Below are positions 33,070 to 45,774 of a stretch of DNA of 64,000 bases, piece by piece. Origin of the DNA: Litsea cubeba (taxonomy: Eukaryota; Streptophyta; Magnoliopsida; Laurales; Lauraceae); assembly GCA_012931725.1 (NCBI GenBank), contig CM022944.1, forward strand, positions 10,433,321 through 10,497,320. Direction: 5' to 3'. The notes under the pieces were generated by a model that did not search any database, was not told the origin of the DNA, and saw only the letters and a list, made by a program, of their open reading frames with translations. The translations under genes were made by a program, and so were the position numbers. The first letter of the stretch is position 1, and the number at the start of each line of letters is the position of its first letter.

Positions 33070-35716
33070 TCAAAGTGAACTGAGCGAAATGAAGTGATCC
33101 CATGCTTCCTGAGGGACATGCAGAAGTTTATGTAAAGCACTAGAATGATTTTTTTTTTTTTAATGATACCTGCTACAAAAGATTTTAGTAACCTTACTTT
33201 TGTAATGTAGTATATGTCATTCAACCATTCAGATTATTAGGATTGTTTTGTTGGGCATGCTAAATATAGCCCAACTCTGGGTGCAAATGAAAAATGAAGC
33301 ACTTTTGTAAATTTGTACATTTGTCAATCTAGGGAGTTTATGTATAATTTGTAGGGCAAGTACTTCTAAAACAAGCCATGGAATGTCTACAATAGACGTG
33401 GTTTCTAGAAACTTATCTACCTATGCCTAGATACGATATGACAAAGGCAAGGGCGCGTCATGGTCTCAGATTTTACATGTAAAAATAAAGTATTAGATAC
33501 GATATACGATGTGGATACATGGTCCATTTTAAAGTACCCAGGGATATAGATTCCTAGACAAGTTTTGGTTGATGTATCATTAGGAGAAAATGTTAGTTCA
33601 CCTAATTTTCCCTTCTTCTTTCTTGTATTACATATAATATTTGTGCAATTCTAGTGCGGTTCCATTTATCTGTGAGCATCTTTTGCTTTGTAGTTATTTG
33701 ACTACAATATATCAACGAGCTTCAGCTCCTATACCTGCCTACACTATCCATTTGCAGCCCTGGTGGGCAGGTGTGGGTTTGGGTAGTGACCACCATTGCT
33801 CATTGTAGTGTCGCAGTGAGTAGGTTACTAGGTGGTGACCAAGTGCTAGCACTGCCCACCTGATACCCACTAATTTACAGCCTTTGCTGAATTTGAAATA
33901 CTGCCTGTACTCAATTTTGCGTTAGGACTTATAAGTTAAGAACTTTGGATACCTGCAAGATTCCAAAGACTTTTTCGGCAGTGTGTTTTTGATATACTGG
34001 GGCACTCTTTTGCTGTAGCTTGTCGGGATGCAGACACAGTAAGGCTTTTTGATATGCTCTCTTCACAGAAATTCCTTCGATTATGTCAACAAGGGGAACT
34101 GGTTTCCATCCACTGTCTGGCCATAGAACCTGTATTAAAAATTAGGTAAGAGGTCAAAGAAATACATGATCATGTAGTTGTATCGAGAATTACATTAAGA
34201 TGGTCACTATCCAAACTGTATAATTGTGATAAATTGACCACAATGGATAATGGAAGACCGTGGCATATGTAAGCTTTCTTTATTGAGAGAGAATTTTCAT
34301 TTCTGATACATCCAATGCCATGTGAACAGTTCACATTTTAATGTCTAAAAACAATGCTCACATATTGTAGAGTTGCAAGCAGAGAGCGGATATTTCCTTC
34401 CTTTCCATGTGACCATTGCTGTATCTTAGCATCTGAAATCTGCATTGAATCAAGTAGTTAAAATAAACTTCTTTTGGCAGGTAAAGGTTTTTGTTATAGT
34501 GTCATTAAAAGAATGAATATAGAGTGCATTACTTGGATTTCATCTTGATTTGGATCAGTTTGTTGTTGCTTTTGCAATTCCTCAGGGAATTCTACCTTCA
34601 TATCAGAAGCCACGAGAAAACTCCCTATTTAGATATGCTAAATCTAGATAGTATAGGTCTAGTATTAATTATGACGAATCAATGATTGGCAAAGTGCTGG
34701 AGTTATTGTAGTCAGAAATACAGTAGACATGCATTTTGAAAGTAGTAAAATATATCATATGCATAGGCCATGAATCTCAACTGCATGTGTGTTTCATATT
34801 TGGATGCAAGTCCTGTGTTTCCAAGCAATGATGTTTTCTGCAATGAAAAATGTATAGATTTTCAATCCAAAATCGCAAAGAACTAAAAGAGACTAGCATT
34901 TGTTTGAGGTGGTATTTCTTGATTTGTGCCTGGCAAAATGTTTATAATCGTAGGACTAGTCCTAGCTCCTTGGGCCCATTTGTTTTGTGGAATTGAGTTC
35001 CTGGGAACTCTTGAGAAATGTATTTCTAAAGGTGGTTGGAGTTGAAAAAAAGAGGTAAACATCCATAAATAGCTACCTAATAATCTCCCCTTCAATGGAA
35101 AATGATTTATTAGGGTGACGGTCGGTATTCATTTTCCATCTCCTTAATCCATTCTCCATTAAAAGAGAGATTAACCATTTATGAATATTCACCTTCATTT
35201 CTTCAATTTTACAAACATCTAGAAATACATTTCTTAGAATTCCTAGGAATTCAATTTTATGCAAACAAATGGGCCTTTAGAAATCTGCTAATTAATCCCA
35301 CCCAGGGATATATTCCTCGTCCAGACAAGAGGTTAGTAATCATGGACAACTCAGTTGTGCTTAGGTATCTACCGATCAAGCCCGCAGACAAATAAATTTC
35401 TTGTGCCTCTTGAAATTAGATTGAGATGATGAAAATCTCATGGCCTGTGTTCTGCAATATAATAGTTCAAAACCTTCTCTGTAACAAATAAATAATGAAA
35501 ATTCATTTCTAAAGTGTTTCCTGCAATTTAGCAATAGATAAAAGCATTTTATTGAAGTGAGTCTTATTAAGTAGCAGCAAGACATGAATTGAATTAAAAA
35601 AAAAAAACACCTACCAAACAGTTTACATGGAGATCTTCACCATGGGATTCCTTTATACTTCCAAATGTATCCTTAGAACCTTCTTGCATTGTTTCTGTCA
35701 AACAAATATATATCCG

Positions 35717-35778
<62 letters not shown>

Positions 35779-38700
35779 ATAAACAAAAAGTATTATTTGC
35801 ACATGCCTTTCTGCCTATTTGTAGGGAACCCCCTCAGAAATTATTATCAGTGAAAAAAAAAACCCTGCCTTTTCCACATGCATTCACGTATGGCCCTTAT
35901 CGATTGGTTGAATATTCTGTGGCAAGTTTAAACCGAATTTTGATGCTTTCTTTTTTTTCTTTTAAATACCATAATACCTTCTTGCAAAACTACCAAGCAC
36001 AGCCTCTTAAGTTTCCCTTACGTTTTATTCACTTGAGCTGTTTCTGCTACTTAAATAGAGGAAAATTTTAACCATATGTAATATAAACAAAAACCTTTTT
36101 ATCCAGCCTTTCACGATAAATTAAGGTAGCAAAAGTGGTCCCTTCATTGCAATTTTAATTGGTATAATTATGCAATAATCTTGCTTGATAAAATCTCATT
36201 AAAAAAAAGAAAAGTAAAGCATTATAAGTGGTCATTTGTTTGCACCCATTTACATATGTAAGTGTTACACATGTGAAACATTTACGCATACACGTGTTAC
36301 GCATACGCACGTTTATTTGTGCTCATTTATGCACTTGGATAAATGAGATGTGAAAGTAGTGTATAAATATGGCCATTTTCATATGAAAATCTCCGTACTA
36401 AAAAGGTGTGAAATGATTACACTCCTTGATTAAGAAGGTGTTGGCAGAACTCCCGCAGGCCCAAATTTTTAATCTGAATCATTCAAAACTTTTATTGACC
36501 CACAAAACATTTAGTTTCATACCTTAAACATTCATAGATTTTGAGACATATGAAGATTTTACATATGTAATCTGAACGTTCAACATTAGTCATGTGAATA
36601 TGGTGCTTCAAAACAAACATGGTATTGCATTTCCATGTGTAAATTCGCATATGCAAATTTTAGATACGTAAATCCCATTTTGATATCCCATGCGTAAAAG
36701 ACAATCGAGTTTTATAAAAATATTGTAGGAAAAAGATCAAAGAAAAAGTTGGCTCAGTGAATGATCATAAGGGATACTTTATGGAGGCATTTGGTACTTG
36801 AACAATTTTAATAAAAAGATCAAAGAGGGTGTATTTGGTAGTTTTGCAAAAGGAAAGGCATTGTTTGTGGCCATTTGAAAAAAAGGCGCACCAGAATTTG
36901 ATTTAAACTTATTACAGAATATTTGAGTGTTACATTAGCTCTATAATTAGTAAGGACGGGGAGATTGAGAAGGATGTTGAATATAGAATTAGAACTGGAT
37001 GGTTGATTCTAGAGTGCTTTTTAATCGGGGCATACCCAACAAGATTGAAAGGAAATTCTTACAAGATAGCTGTTAGATCAGCTATGATTTGTGGAGGAAA
37101 GTGTGGGCCAATTAGAAAACAACACATTTAAAATTTGAGTATAGCAGAGTTGAGAATGTTAAGAAGGATGTGTGGTAAAACTAGCAATGGTACAATCAGA
37201 AATGAGCATATTAGAAAGCATTTAAGGGTAGCATTAATCGATGATCAATTAAGAGAGACTCGTTTGAGATGGTTTGGACATGTCCAATGTAGGGCAATGA
37301 CGGTTCTGGTGAGGAAATGTTTCTCTGGCAGGTTGATGGTCCTTAAAAAAAAAGGGATAGGCTGAAGAGGACATGGATAGAAGTAGTAAGGATAGATATA
37401 AAGAAGTGCAATCTATCGGAGGATTTGGCCTAGGATAGACTGGAATGGCGGACTAGAATTCATATGGCTAGTGAAAACATAGTTTTGGCAAGGCTTTGGT
37501 GACCATGACAAAATTTGACCAGTGGTCAAAGGTGATACTTGAACACATTAAGAAAAGGTAACGGGTTTTTATTAATATTGATTTCTCAGGGTTTTTTTTT
37601 ATTGATAATGATTTCTTAGGGTTTTTTTATTGATATTGATTTCTCGGGTTTTTCTTTTTTATTAATATTGATTTCTCAGGGGGTTTCTACAAATAAGCAA
37701 AACATGCATGGGGTATATACAAATATCCCTAAGAAGAAAAAAGTTATTTGACACCCCAAATCTTGCTGATGACTGTCTTCTACTAATATAAACAAATAAC
37801 GTGGTTACTTACACATCATAGCCTTTAGATCCTTCATATTACTTTAAAATCATGAGCCACTCAGCTTCCTAAAATGTGACGAAATTATTGTTCTAGAGTA
37901 AATCTTCCTATCTCAAGCTTAAATCATCTCCATTTCCCCCTTTCCCCACCCCACCCCACCCCTCTCTGGGTGTAAAAAAGGAAAAAGGAGATCCAAAAGC
38001 AAATATTATTTTATAATCAAATAGTAAAACAAGACAGAAGGTCACTTTCTTGTCTCATCATACAAAAGAACTATATGTATTCACAGGGCACAGCTGACAG
38101 CACTGCCATGTTTTTCATTATAATAAATAAAAAATTAACTAAATAAATAAACTAACCAGAGCATGATTTTGAGATGCCATACAGTTCTGAGGAAGAATCA
38201 TGAATTTTGTAACCACAGACGTTTGCATTAACACGTGCCATCCTTGTTTGTTTTGAAGATTGGTCTGCCTGGAGAAAACAATTAAAATTCAAAGAGTTGC
38301 CTCAGAATCCTATCTAAGGAATAAGTTGAAGAATTTGTAGAAATTTTGGAAAACAATGTTACTTAGATTCTCAAATAATATAATCAAGTAGTCACTTGTA
38401 ACATACCACAGCGTGAGCATCTGCCAATATTTTGCTGTTGTGCCCATTTCTCAGAGTCTCTTTTTCATCTGTCTTTGGTGTAGAGAAGGATGCTAAGTCC
38501 TCTGTTTTAAATGCCCGCAAGTCTATCCTTCTAGAACTCCGACCTTTTGTATCACCATTGGACGTGAGCTTTGGAGAAGCTTCTTGATCGAAAATTTTGA
38601 CGAATTCTTTGACCTTTCCTTTGACTCTAGTCACAGGCAACTTGCCTTCTGAATTTAGCATTGCTTCTTGTGCGCCAAGGCCAGTTGCTTGGGCATGGTT

Positions 38701-41700
38701 TAAGATGATTTTCCCACCAATCCGTTTTTTCACTTTACTACTGTCGTCAACATTTCCCACTGACAAATCATTAAGTTTTGGCAGGCCCATTTCCTCTATG
38801 GCTGGCTTTACCATCCCATTTCCTAGATAACAATTGGAAGCAACAATTAAGGCAAATCGGACATACACCATTGGACCAATAAAGTTGACCTATCATTATT
38901 AGAATTACCTGGTTCATCAGAACTGTTACTTAGAGGGCATTCAAGGTTCAGTTTTGGGTGGCACTCTTCTTTTTCTATTTGCTTGCAAAAGCCTATGTGC
39001 TGCGAATCACCAGACCTACTGGGACACAATTTACCACTCCTTCCTGCATTATTTGGAACATTTTGAAATATGTCTTAAGCATGAAGCAAACCACAATGAA
39101 TGAATGACAGAAGCTTACCTAATTCTTCAGTAACATCACTGAGAAAAACATGAAGGGGCTTTGCTTCAGGTTTGGAAGGCATTGGTTCCTCAACTATGTC
39201 ATCTTTCCTCAATGAACTGAGATACTGAGATGAACTATTATCTTCAATATCATATTGGAATTGGGACGATGTACTCAATGTCGACATATTTTCATTAAGG
39301 GAAGACAAATTGACCCCTTGCAAAACTGGTGCAGGCAATCCACTAACTATACTCTCGTTCTTACCACGCTCTTTTGAGTTTGAGCGTTTACCTCCCTTAG
39401 AGGGCATCATTAATGTTACTCCTTTGCTCGCCCATTTGTATATGGAGAAGTGAAATTGACTGCTGTCACTGGAAACTACGGAAGAACTACGATCCTTGGA
39501 AAATTGGGATCCTGTTTTTTGACTAGTGGATTTAGTGTCATTTAATAACCCATCTCCGGCACTGGCAAATACATGGGATAAAGGGCTTTGGCGAAAAGAG
39601 GCTCGAGAATCATATCTTGAGCAATCTTGTCCTAGCTTCGTTTCGCTTGTTACTCTAACTGAACCAGTTCTTGGAGAAGGGAAAGCCAATGAGCTTGAAG
39701 CACCTTCCCTGTTTCTTGCTGGGCTACGACAAGGAGTACTGAATGTTGAATAATCAATCCCCTTTGCTAATTTTGAGGAGAGGCTGGAAAATTCGAATCA
39801 AGTTGAACAAGAGCAAATCAGGAAAAAAAAAAAAAAGCATATCTAGATAATGAACAGATGTGTAAGTAAAGAGAAGAGAAAGAGCAACAAGATTAAAACA
39901 CTATCGAGAAAAGAATAAGATAAGGACCATATCTATTATACCCATATAAGGCAGGGACATACAATGGATATTGTAGGGGCAGGTATCACGCAGAAAAAAT
40001 GAAGTATCCAGTATAATATGACATGATAATGTTGCTTATTTTGAAGCAGCCAGGTATCATGGTGTCACATTCAAATGATCAAAACATAAAATATAAATTA
40101 AAAGAGAGAGTCGCCTCATGTCAACATGATCAAAACTTTATTTTTAGAGGGGAATGGTAACTAAATTTTATAAACTACACAAACAGATCATGGAACAAAG
40201 GAAATCATTATCATGGTCAAAACATTATCCCATCTATTTGGGGTTGACGTTGTATGTTCTATTTCCACTCATCCCTTTTTATGGCTTCACCTTCTTGTAG
40301 TGCCTAATAATTGCTACACTTCACGTTTTTGCATGGGGGACATTCTCAACCTTCTAAGCACAAGCCGGAATCATCTCAGATGGGATTCCTTTATTTTCTT
40401 GTATTGAAGCCACCTACAAGCTATAGATTTTCTTTTTATGTACTTATTTCTAGTTCTAGCCCTTTTTTTTTTTTAAATAAAAAGGGGCTCTAACACATGC
40501 ATTCATGCACAATATGTCCCTGACCAGCTTAGCAACAACCAGGGACAGTAGTCGTGTTTCTTGTTACTCCAATCCATACATCAATATTACGTTTTGGCCA
40601 CATATACTTTGTCTTGCCGTTTCTTTGTTGCCCAACATTCACCTCCGTATAACAATGCATGCCTAATTGCATTCTTGAAAAACTGTGGCTATGATAGATA
40701 TGGAACTTGAGGATTACGTGATACTCCACTAGTTCCACTTTGCCCATCCTGCAACTATTTGCAATATCCCCATCAAATCCACAACAGCTCCACTTTCTTC
40801 TATATTTGCTTCCAAGTAATGGAATCTAACATAGTGACACTACACGGTTTTAAATGTTCAGCTGATCCTAGTCCCTCTTCATAGAAAGATAAACTTGCAC
40901 TCCACAATCCATACTTTCAACTAATACCCAACCCATTTGGCTCGAAAGCTTTTCTTCAAAAAGCATGATAATTAAATTAAAAGCACTAATTAAAAAAGAA
41001 AAGGAACTGTCAGACAACTACACAATGAGAACATAAGAAAAATTAAACTACAATGAAGGGATAAGCAGACGAATTGATCACAAAAGAAGAGAACTGGCCA
41101 AGCACATGAAACTGCCCAAAATATTAGTTAAAAGCGTATGGTTCTACTTCTAAGCCAGACCGTGTAACTCTAGGAATTGGAAGTGTCGATATCTACGTTG
41201 AGTCATAAAAATTACATTAGACATTTCGTACATTGAGTGGATGATACTGTCAGCCAGGATTGGATTGCAAGAGGTGCACATGAAGAAATGTACTATGACG
41301 AGATATGAACTCACTTCACATATAATAACTCCGTGTCTTCTTAATACAAAGGATTTCCTTTCTGTTCAATTATCATAAAAGATGTAGAAATGAAAGGAGG
41401 AAAAGAACCAACAAGAGAGGCATTAATGGGTACTCATTATACGGATGCATCCATCTCTGGTTGAAGGTTCTATCATATGGTTGATCAGATTAGCTCCGCT
41501 GCAGATGAAGGATTCACCAAAATATTTCCTGATTAGAAGATAGCATTCATCCAATAGTTCCTCCTTTTTTTCTCTTTTAATTTTTCTCTCGATCCTGTGC
41601 TCTATATATCTAAGTGTTGGGATCTCCTAATCTGGAAGACTCTAGCAAAATCCCCATCCAAGGTGGGAACTTATCGGATCAATGGTCTGTATAACCAAAC

Positions 41701-43014
41701 AATGACCCCCTGAAGAATTCCTTTACATTGAGATATGCAACAATACTCAGACAATGTGGAGTCCTATCTCAGAAGAACATAATTTCCAGTGTCAACTCAC
41801 TTAGGTTGCATTTGGATGCACCAAAATCACACACCAGACTAATATTTCAGCAGAACAGATGCAAGCCCTTTTGATGTGCATTTTGTAGTGGGATGGAATA
41901 CACAAACGATGCATAAAAGAGCAAGAAAATACAGAAATTGAATCTCATGCAGGAAGTCTTTTTTTTTTATACCTTTTTACATCCAAAATCAATTCACATT
42001 TGAGGCAGCTTGCAATTCAGGGACTGAATCCCATTGAATGAAAGATGTTCTCCTGCGAGATGCGGAAAAATAAATCGGTGCCCTGAATCATGGGCTCGTT
42101 TGTGCAATTCAAGAAGGGGGGTGGGGGTTTGGTGTGTTCCGCCCTACGGAGCAGCAGGATGGGAGTTCCAGCAACAGCATCCCACTGCTCATAGGAGGAT
42201 ATTTTCCTCCGTTGAATACCATTTTTTACCTTATCTGACCCCAGTTCAATATCCATTTTTTAGAGTTGACAGGTTCAACATGAAATGTTTTGGATAAAGA
42301 TTGCCCTTCTTCTACTTCCAGACATCCAAATACACTGTTATCCTTATAGCTGAGCAAAGGCAAAGAAGAATAAACAACAAATACTAAACTGTGGCATGCC
42401 AACATGGTACCACCTCATTGTTGGATCATCAACAACATCATTCTTATTTCCAATAAAGTTTAGATGGGATAAGGCTTTGGTGATGACAACGACGACGATC
42501 TTTACCCATGAAGTTGTTAATTGTAAAAGAAGTAAAAGGGCAAAGCATACCCAAGCAGAGGAGGTAGCGATGGACCTCCACTGAGCTGTTCCACTTTTGG
42601 TGGCAATGGGCGGGCTGGGCTTAAAGTCCGGGAAGCCGGCATTGAAGAGAATGGATCTCTAGGCGCTGTAGTGCTAACAGAATCTTCACCCCTGAAAATG
42701 TCATCAAAGAAATCGCTGCCCAGCTGCCTCCTACGGTTTGGGCTGTCCCCACCAAACACAGGCTTCTCACTGAGACCAGGCCATGACTTACGAACCGGTG
42801 GCGCCTCTTCTTCACCTCTAAGAGCCAACGAATTCACAGTTTCCCCAGTGCTATGGCGCTTCTCCATGATCGAACACCTAGGGGGTCCCCCAAACACATC
42901 GCTGAAATCCACATCCGAATTCCTTAACCGGAGCTTAGGAGAACAGCTAGGGTTCCCAAGCGATTTCTGAGAGCCATATCTCAAGAGAACCGGACCTCTA
43001 GAAGATCTCTCCAT
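33070..43014 (-). CDS. JAC1: JAC1-type auxilin-like J-domain protein (chloroplast accumulation response), ten coding exons
   Basis: Minus-strand exons: 43014-42551, 39783-39119, 39043-38909, 38822-38407, 38268-38157, 35694-35615, 34595-34533, 34439-34362, 34129-33953 and 33108-33070. All junctions are GT-AG in phase and total 742 residues; Arabidopsis JAC1 is about 650. The N-terminus has DVDFSDVFGGPPR (34-46), EKPVFGGD (83-90) and DFFDDIF (101-107). FHFSIYKWASKG lies at 265-276. These are JAC1-family marks in an otherwise Ser-rich, probably disordered region. The C-terminus is an auxilin-type J domain: DAKIQQW (exon 8), LWPDSGWKPVPL and HPD at 705-707 (exon 9), ending EAWDHF in the 12-residue last exon. 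JAC1 is a cytosolic protein needed downstream of phototropin for the weak-blue-light accumulation movement of chloroplasts; HPD implies Hsp70 stimulation. The 63-nt exon 7 acceptor (GAAG) is the least certain junction. Confidence 0.92.
34972..35275. mobile_element. MITE with GGGCCCATTTGTTT-type ends in JAC1 intron 6
   Basis: It starts GGGCCCATTTGTTTTGTGGA and ends with AAACAAATGGGCC, forming terminal inverted repeats that extend as GGAATTGAGTTCC / GGAATTCAATTT. The 304-bp interior is non-coding. This is the most intact member of a family with relics near 9.3, 13.1, 45.8, 52.4 and 60.2 kb. The ends and size fit a Tourist-like or hAT-like MITE; the target duplication is unclear. Confidence 0.7.
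35721..35775 (-). repeat. Dinucleotide microsatellite (CT)27 beside the JAC1 exon 6 acceptor
   Basis: About 27 AG units on the plus strand. On the transcribed JAC1 strand it is a pure CT tract ending about 26 nt before the exon 6 acceptor at 35695-35696, so it may act as or compete with the polypyrimidine tract. Confidence 0.85.
36520..36690 (-). repeat. Dispersed repeat shared with 17215-17365 (inverse), in JAC1 intron 5
   Basis: On the minus strand: ACCATGTTTGTTTTGAAGC, ACTAATGTTGAACGTTC, TTACATATGTAAAATC and AAAATCTATGAATG, matching the copy at 17.2 kb in order. No coding potential. Confidence 0.45.
36915..37510 (+). pseudogene. RTE-type LINE 3' fragment in JAC1 intron 5 (antisense)
   Basis: The plus strand reads ISKDGEIEKDVEYRIRTGW from about 36946, then LRMLRRMCGKTSNGTIRNEH, IRKHLRVALIDDQLRETRLR and WFGHV (37150-37290), then LSEDLA*DRLEWRTRIHMA and a terminal stop near 37503. 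These are the signature C-terminal blocks of plant RTE-clade LINE ORFs. Stop codons and frameshifts make it non-functional, and it is 5' truncated. It is antisense to JAC1, inside its 2.46-kb intron 5. Confidence 0.8.
40200..40770 (-). pseudogene. RTE-type LINE fragment (reverse transcriptase C-terminal part) in JAC1 intron 1
   Basis: On the minus strand about 40690-40610 reads KNAIRHALLYGGECWATKKR, matching the AIRPAMLYGTECW block of plant RTE LINE reverse transcriptases. About 400 bp further downstream on the same strand, near 40250-40203, comes the RTE terminal motif (reverse complement of TCCCATCTATTTGGGGTTGA) and an ATGATAATGA-like tail. The frame is broken and AT-rich sequence interrupts it, so it is dead. 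It lies in sense orientation within JAC1 intron 1. Confidence 0.65.
41800..42340. mobile_element. Possible MITE in JAC1 intron 1
   Basis: GTTGCATTTGGATGCACC near 41806 and the reverse complement of CCAGACATCCAAATACAC near 42322 look like divergent terminal inverted repeats about 530 bp apart. The interior has no coding potential. The pairing is imperfect and no target duplication was confirmed. Confidence 0.35.
42458..42500 (+). mobile_element. Short RTE-LINE 3' tail in JAC1 intron 1
   Basis: GATGGGATAAGGCTTTGGTG followed by ATGACAACGACGACGAT matches the terminal words and GAT/GAC-type 3' tail of the RTE fragments seen at 22.6 and 37.5 kb. It is antisense to JAC1. Only the last few dozen bases of the element remain. 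Confidence 0.5.
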
Positions 43015-44180
43015 TTCTATTCAACAAGTTGTTGATCCAGATCAAGTCAATCAATCAACAGATTGCTGCAACCGAGCAAAAGAAAAGAAATTAGCGCTTA
43101 CAATACCTTCTCTATTACATCATTCGATGATTGAAGATTCATAGTAAAAAAATGGCGGGAAATTCCAACTCAAGCATGAACTTGAAAGAAAACTAATAAA
43201 AAATCATCTCAATTACCAGATCCGCTGCCAGTTTAGCAGAAGAAGTGGAATCCAGATCAGTTTTAAAATCTCTTCTGGTAAACTGAAGATTCATAGTAAA
43301 AAATGGCGGGAAATCTCATCTTAAGCATGAACACAAAAGAAATCTTACAAAACTCATCTAAATTACCAGATCCGTCGCCAGTTTAACACAAGAATCCGAA
43401 TCCGAACCATCTGTTCTCACAACCGTAAAGAGAATTCAAATCCAGAGTCATCAAAGAGAGAAAGGATATCTGAAACCAAAGAAACCGGAAGTATGTATCC
43501 GAATTCCGCACTTTTAATATGAATCCAAGCAGATCATCCAATCATCGATCTCCGATTCTCACTAAAAACCGAAATTCCTAAGCTGCAAGATGAATCTGCT
43601 ACAATGAGAGGAAAACCAACCGATACGAACAGCGAATTCGGATTCAAACCTCAAATTTCTACTACAATGAACGCAAAAGTAGAAGAAAAAACGCGATCCT
43701 AGCAAATCTGTTCATCTGATAGCTCCGATTCTTCAGAAATCCGAAACTTCTCAACGCAAACGGATCCAGCGAGTTCCGATTTGGCTGCGAGAGAGATCTA
43801 AGATGAGAAGAAGTGCGATTATTCGTCTAGAATGAGGGAAATGGAAGGGATCTTTGGATGGAAGAAGACGAGAAGCGTATTCAGGAAGAGTAGATTTGGG
43901 AACGATGAAGAAGAAGAAGAAGAAGAAGTTGGGTTTCTTTTGTAGGAGAGAGAGAGAGGCAAAGGTTTTCTCAGTGGAGTGGATAAGAAGAACAGGAGAG
44001 GACTCTCTTTGTATGTTGGCATGTACCAAACATTACTAGTGAAATAGAGATAGGTCACAGCGGAAAAAGAAGAGAGAGAGGACGACATTGTCTTGCTCTT
44101 CCTCTCTCTCTTGTTTGTTTGTCTGCTTCTTGAAATTTTTGTGAATGGATGCTGAAATGCGGGAAAATAAAGCATAAAAC
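43015..44180 (-). promoter_or_regulatory. JAC1 5' leader and promoter region
   Basis: On the minus strand this stretch is pyrimidine-rich, with CTT runs near 43905-43930 and CT runs near 43950 and 44080-44110, as in many plant leaders. A strong 3' splice-site-like sequence (T/C-rich tract then TTGCAG) ends at 43066, so a 5' UTR intron upstream of the start exon is likely; its donor was not fixed. A duplicated block lies within it (separate entry). Open frames here are low-complexity and not credible genes. Confidence 0.5.
43133..43415 (-). repeat. Imperfect tandem duplication (152-bp period) in the JAC1 leader region
   Basis: Copies at about 43133-43260 and 43285-43415 share GAAGATTCATAGTAAAAAA, ATGGCGGGAAAT, AAGCATGAAC and ATTACCAGATCCG in the same order, with substitutions between them. 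The duplicated block contains CCGC/TCGCCAGTTTA-type words in both copies. It lies in the probable 5' UTR intron or promoter. Confidence 0.75.
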
Positions 44181-45774
44181 AGGGTTTTGGGTGATTTTGT
44201 GTTTGTGTTAAGGCCCCACTAATGATTGAATCTAGAATCTTCGCAGTAAATCAATTGCGGATTGGTAGTTTTGCATTCACCAGCTTTTGTTGTTGGTTCA
44301 ACTTTTATATATCATTAGAATAACCATGCAAAGATTGGGTCCTTTAAACTCTTTATAAGCATTGTTGTCGAGAATTTTTAACTCCAAGACATAAATTTAT
44401 TGAAGGTAAATTTATACTGTAAATTTAAACTGCTCAAAATAAATATTTTTAATATTAAGTATTTTTAAATTTTACTTTAATAGAAATTGGTCTCATCGTA
44501 GGATTAAGGTGTTTGATTAAAAAATATAATTAATATAATTTTATGCATAATCATTAATCATGTTTTCATCAAACGGGGGGCATTTACTTTGAGCAGCATG
44601 TATTTTTAATTGGTAAGCCTTACTATGGAATTCTACTCATTCAGCTCAGAATTTCTCCAAGTCAAGCAACTCATAGGATCAGCGGCTCCGTTTTGAATCC
44701 CTTACTACCTTAAATGTACTGTTTCTTGATATCAGGCAATTCATTTTTCATTTTTCTTTTTCCAACTGAGGCAGATAATTAGAACTTTCAAACCTGCCAA
44801 TCATGATTAAAATGCTTATCACATGGCTTGATGAACAGGGCCATTAGTCTAATTTATCATTGATATAAACTTGCTATTGCTAAGCCATATGGACTTAGAA
44901 CCAACTGCAAGAATATAAGCTAAATCCACTGATCAGATTTTACAGAGATGATTAATTCAGTGTAGGTGATTTTTGTTCCATTGATTGCACAACATGGACC
45001 CCACTACATGAATGATCTAATTCACTAAAAAAAGATGGGCTCCACCTGTGATTGACCATAATGTTTTCTTTTCAATTGATTTAAAGAGAACTGGTCTAAC
45101 TCTTCTAGATGGAATACAGACAGCAATTGCATGAATTATCTATGGATTATTTGAGAGTTTTCTTCTTATGCAGTATTTCTATTGGTGGAGGAGATTCTCT
45201 TCAGTCCTCTAGCTATCTCTGGCTCTTGCCTTGGCCTCAAAATTGGCCAGTCATTCTTCTCCTCACGGCATTCGTGAGATCGACATGTTTGTGGCATATA
45301 AGAAGTCAAAGCAAAAGTCTCTTATGGTATTTTGAATTGTATATACTAACATGTAACATCCAGTGAAGGTTTCATGTAATCCATCACTCCACTCCATGGT
45401 TAGGAATGTGTTTTAAGGCGGTCCCACAAATCCATGTGCTTGTGGGTGTCATTTACAAAGGGCCTCTTTTCTTTTCATTTTTCCCCTTTTGCTCTAGTAG
45501 ATACTCACACATTCAACACAAATGCTGTCCATGTCACTATCCAACGGACCCCAGGAATCAATCTCTGGTTGTATATGTGGATAAGGAGATACCTCACTAC
45601 TAGGCGCTACTAGTGGATTGGCTACTACGGGCTTTTTTTATGATGATATAAATTTGTATGTCGTTCACTAATAGATTAATCTTTTGGTGTTACTAGTTAG
45701 GGTTATAAATTCAAATACGAAACTCTATAGTGTTATTGGTTATCAATATTTTTCATGTAGATGGACCTTGACTT
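44181..45774. other. Intergenic DNA upstream of JAC1
   Basis: No gene recognised. Plus-strand frames at 45109-45366 and 45406-45603 have no domain or codon signal that would support them. Confidence 0.5.

Noticed and set aside
43751..44175. Ser/Phe-rich minus-strand frames upstream of JAC1
   Set aside because: They translate CTT/TTC runs of the leader region and lack any family signal.
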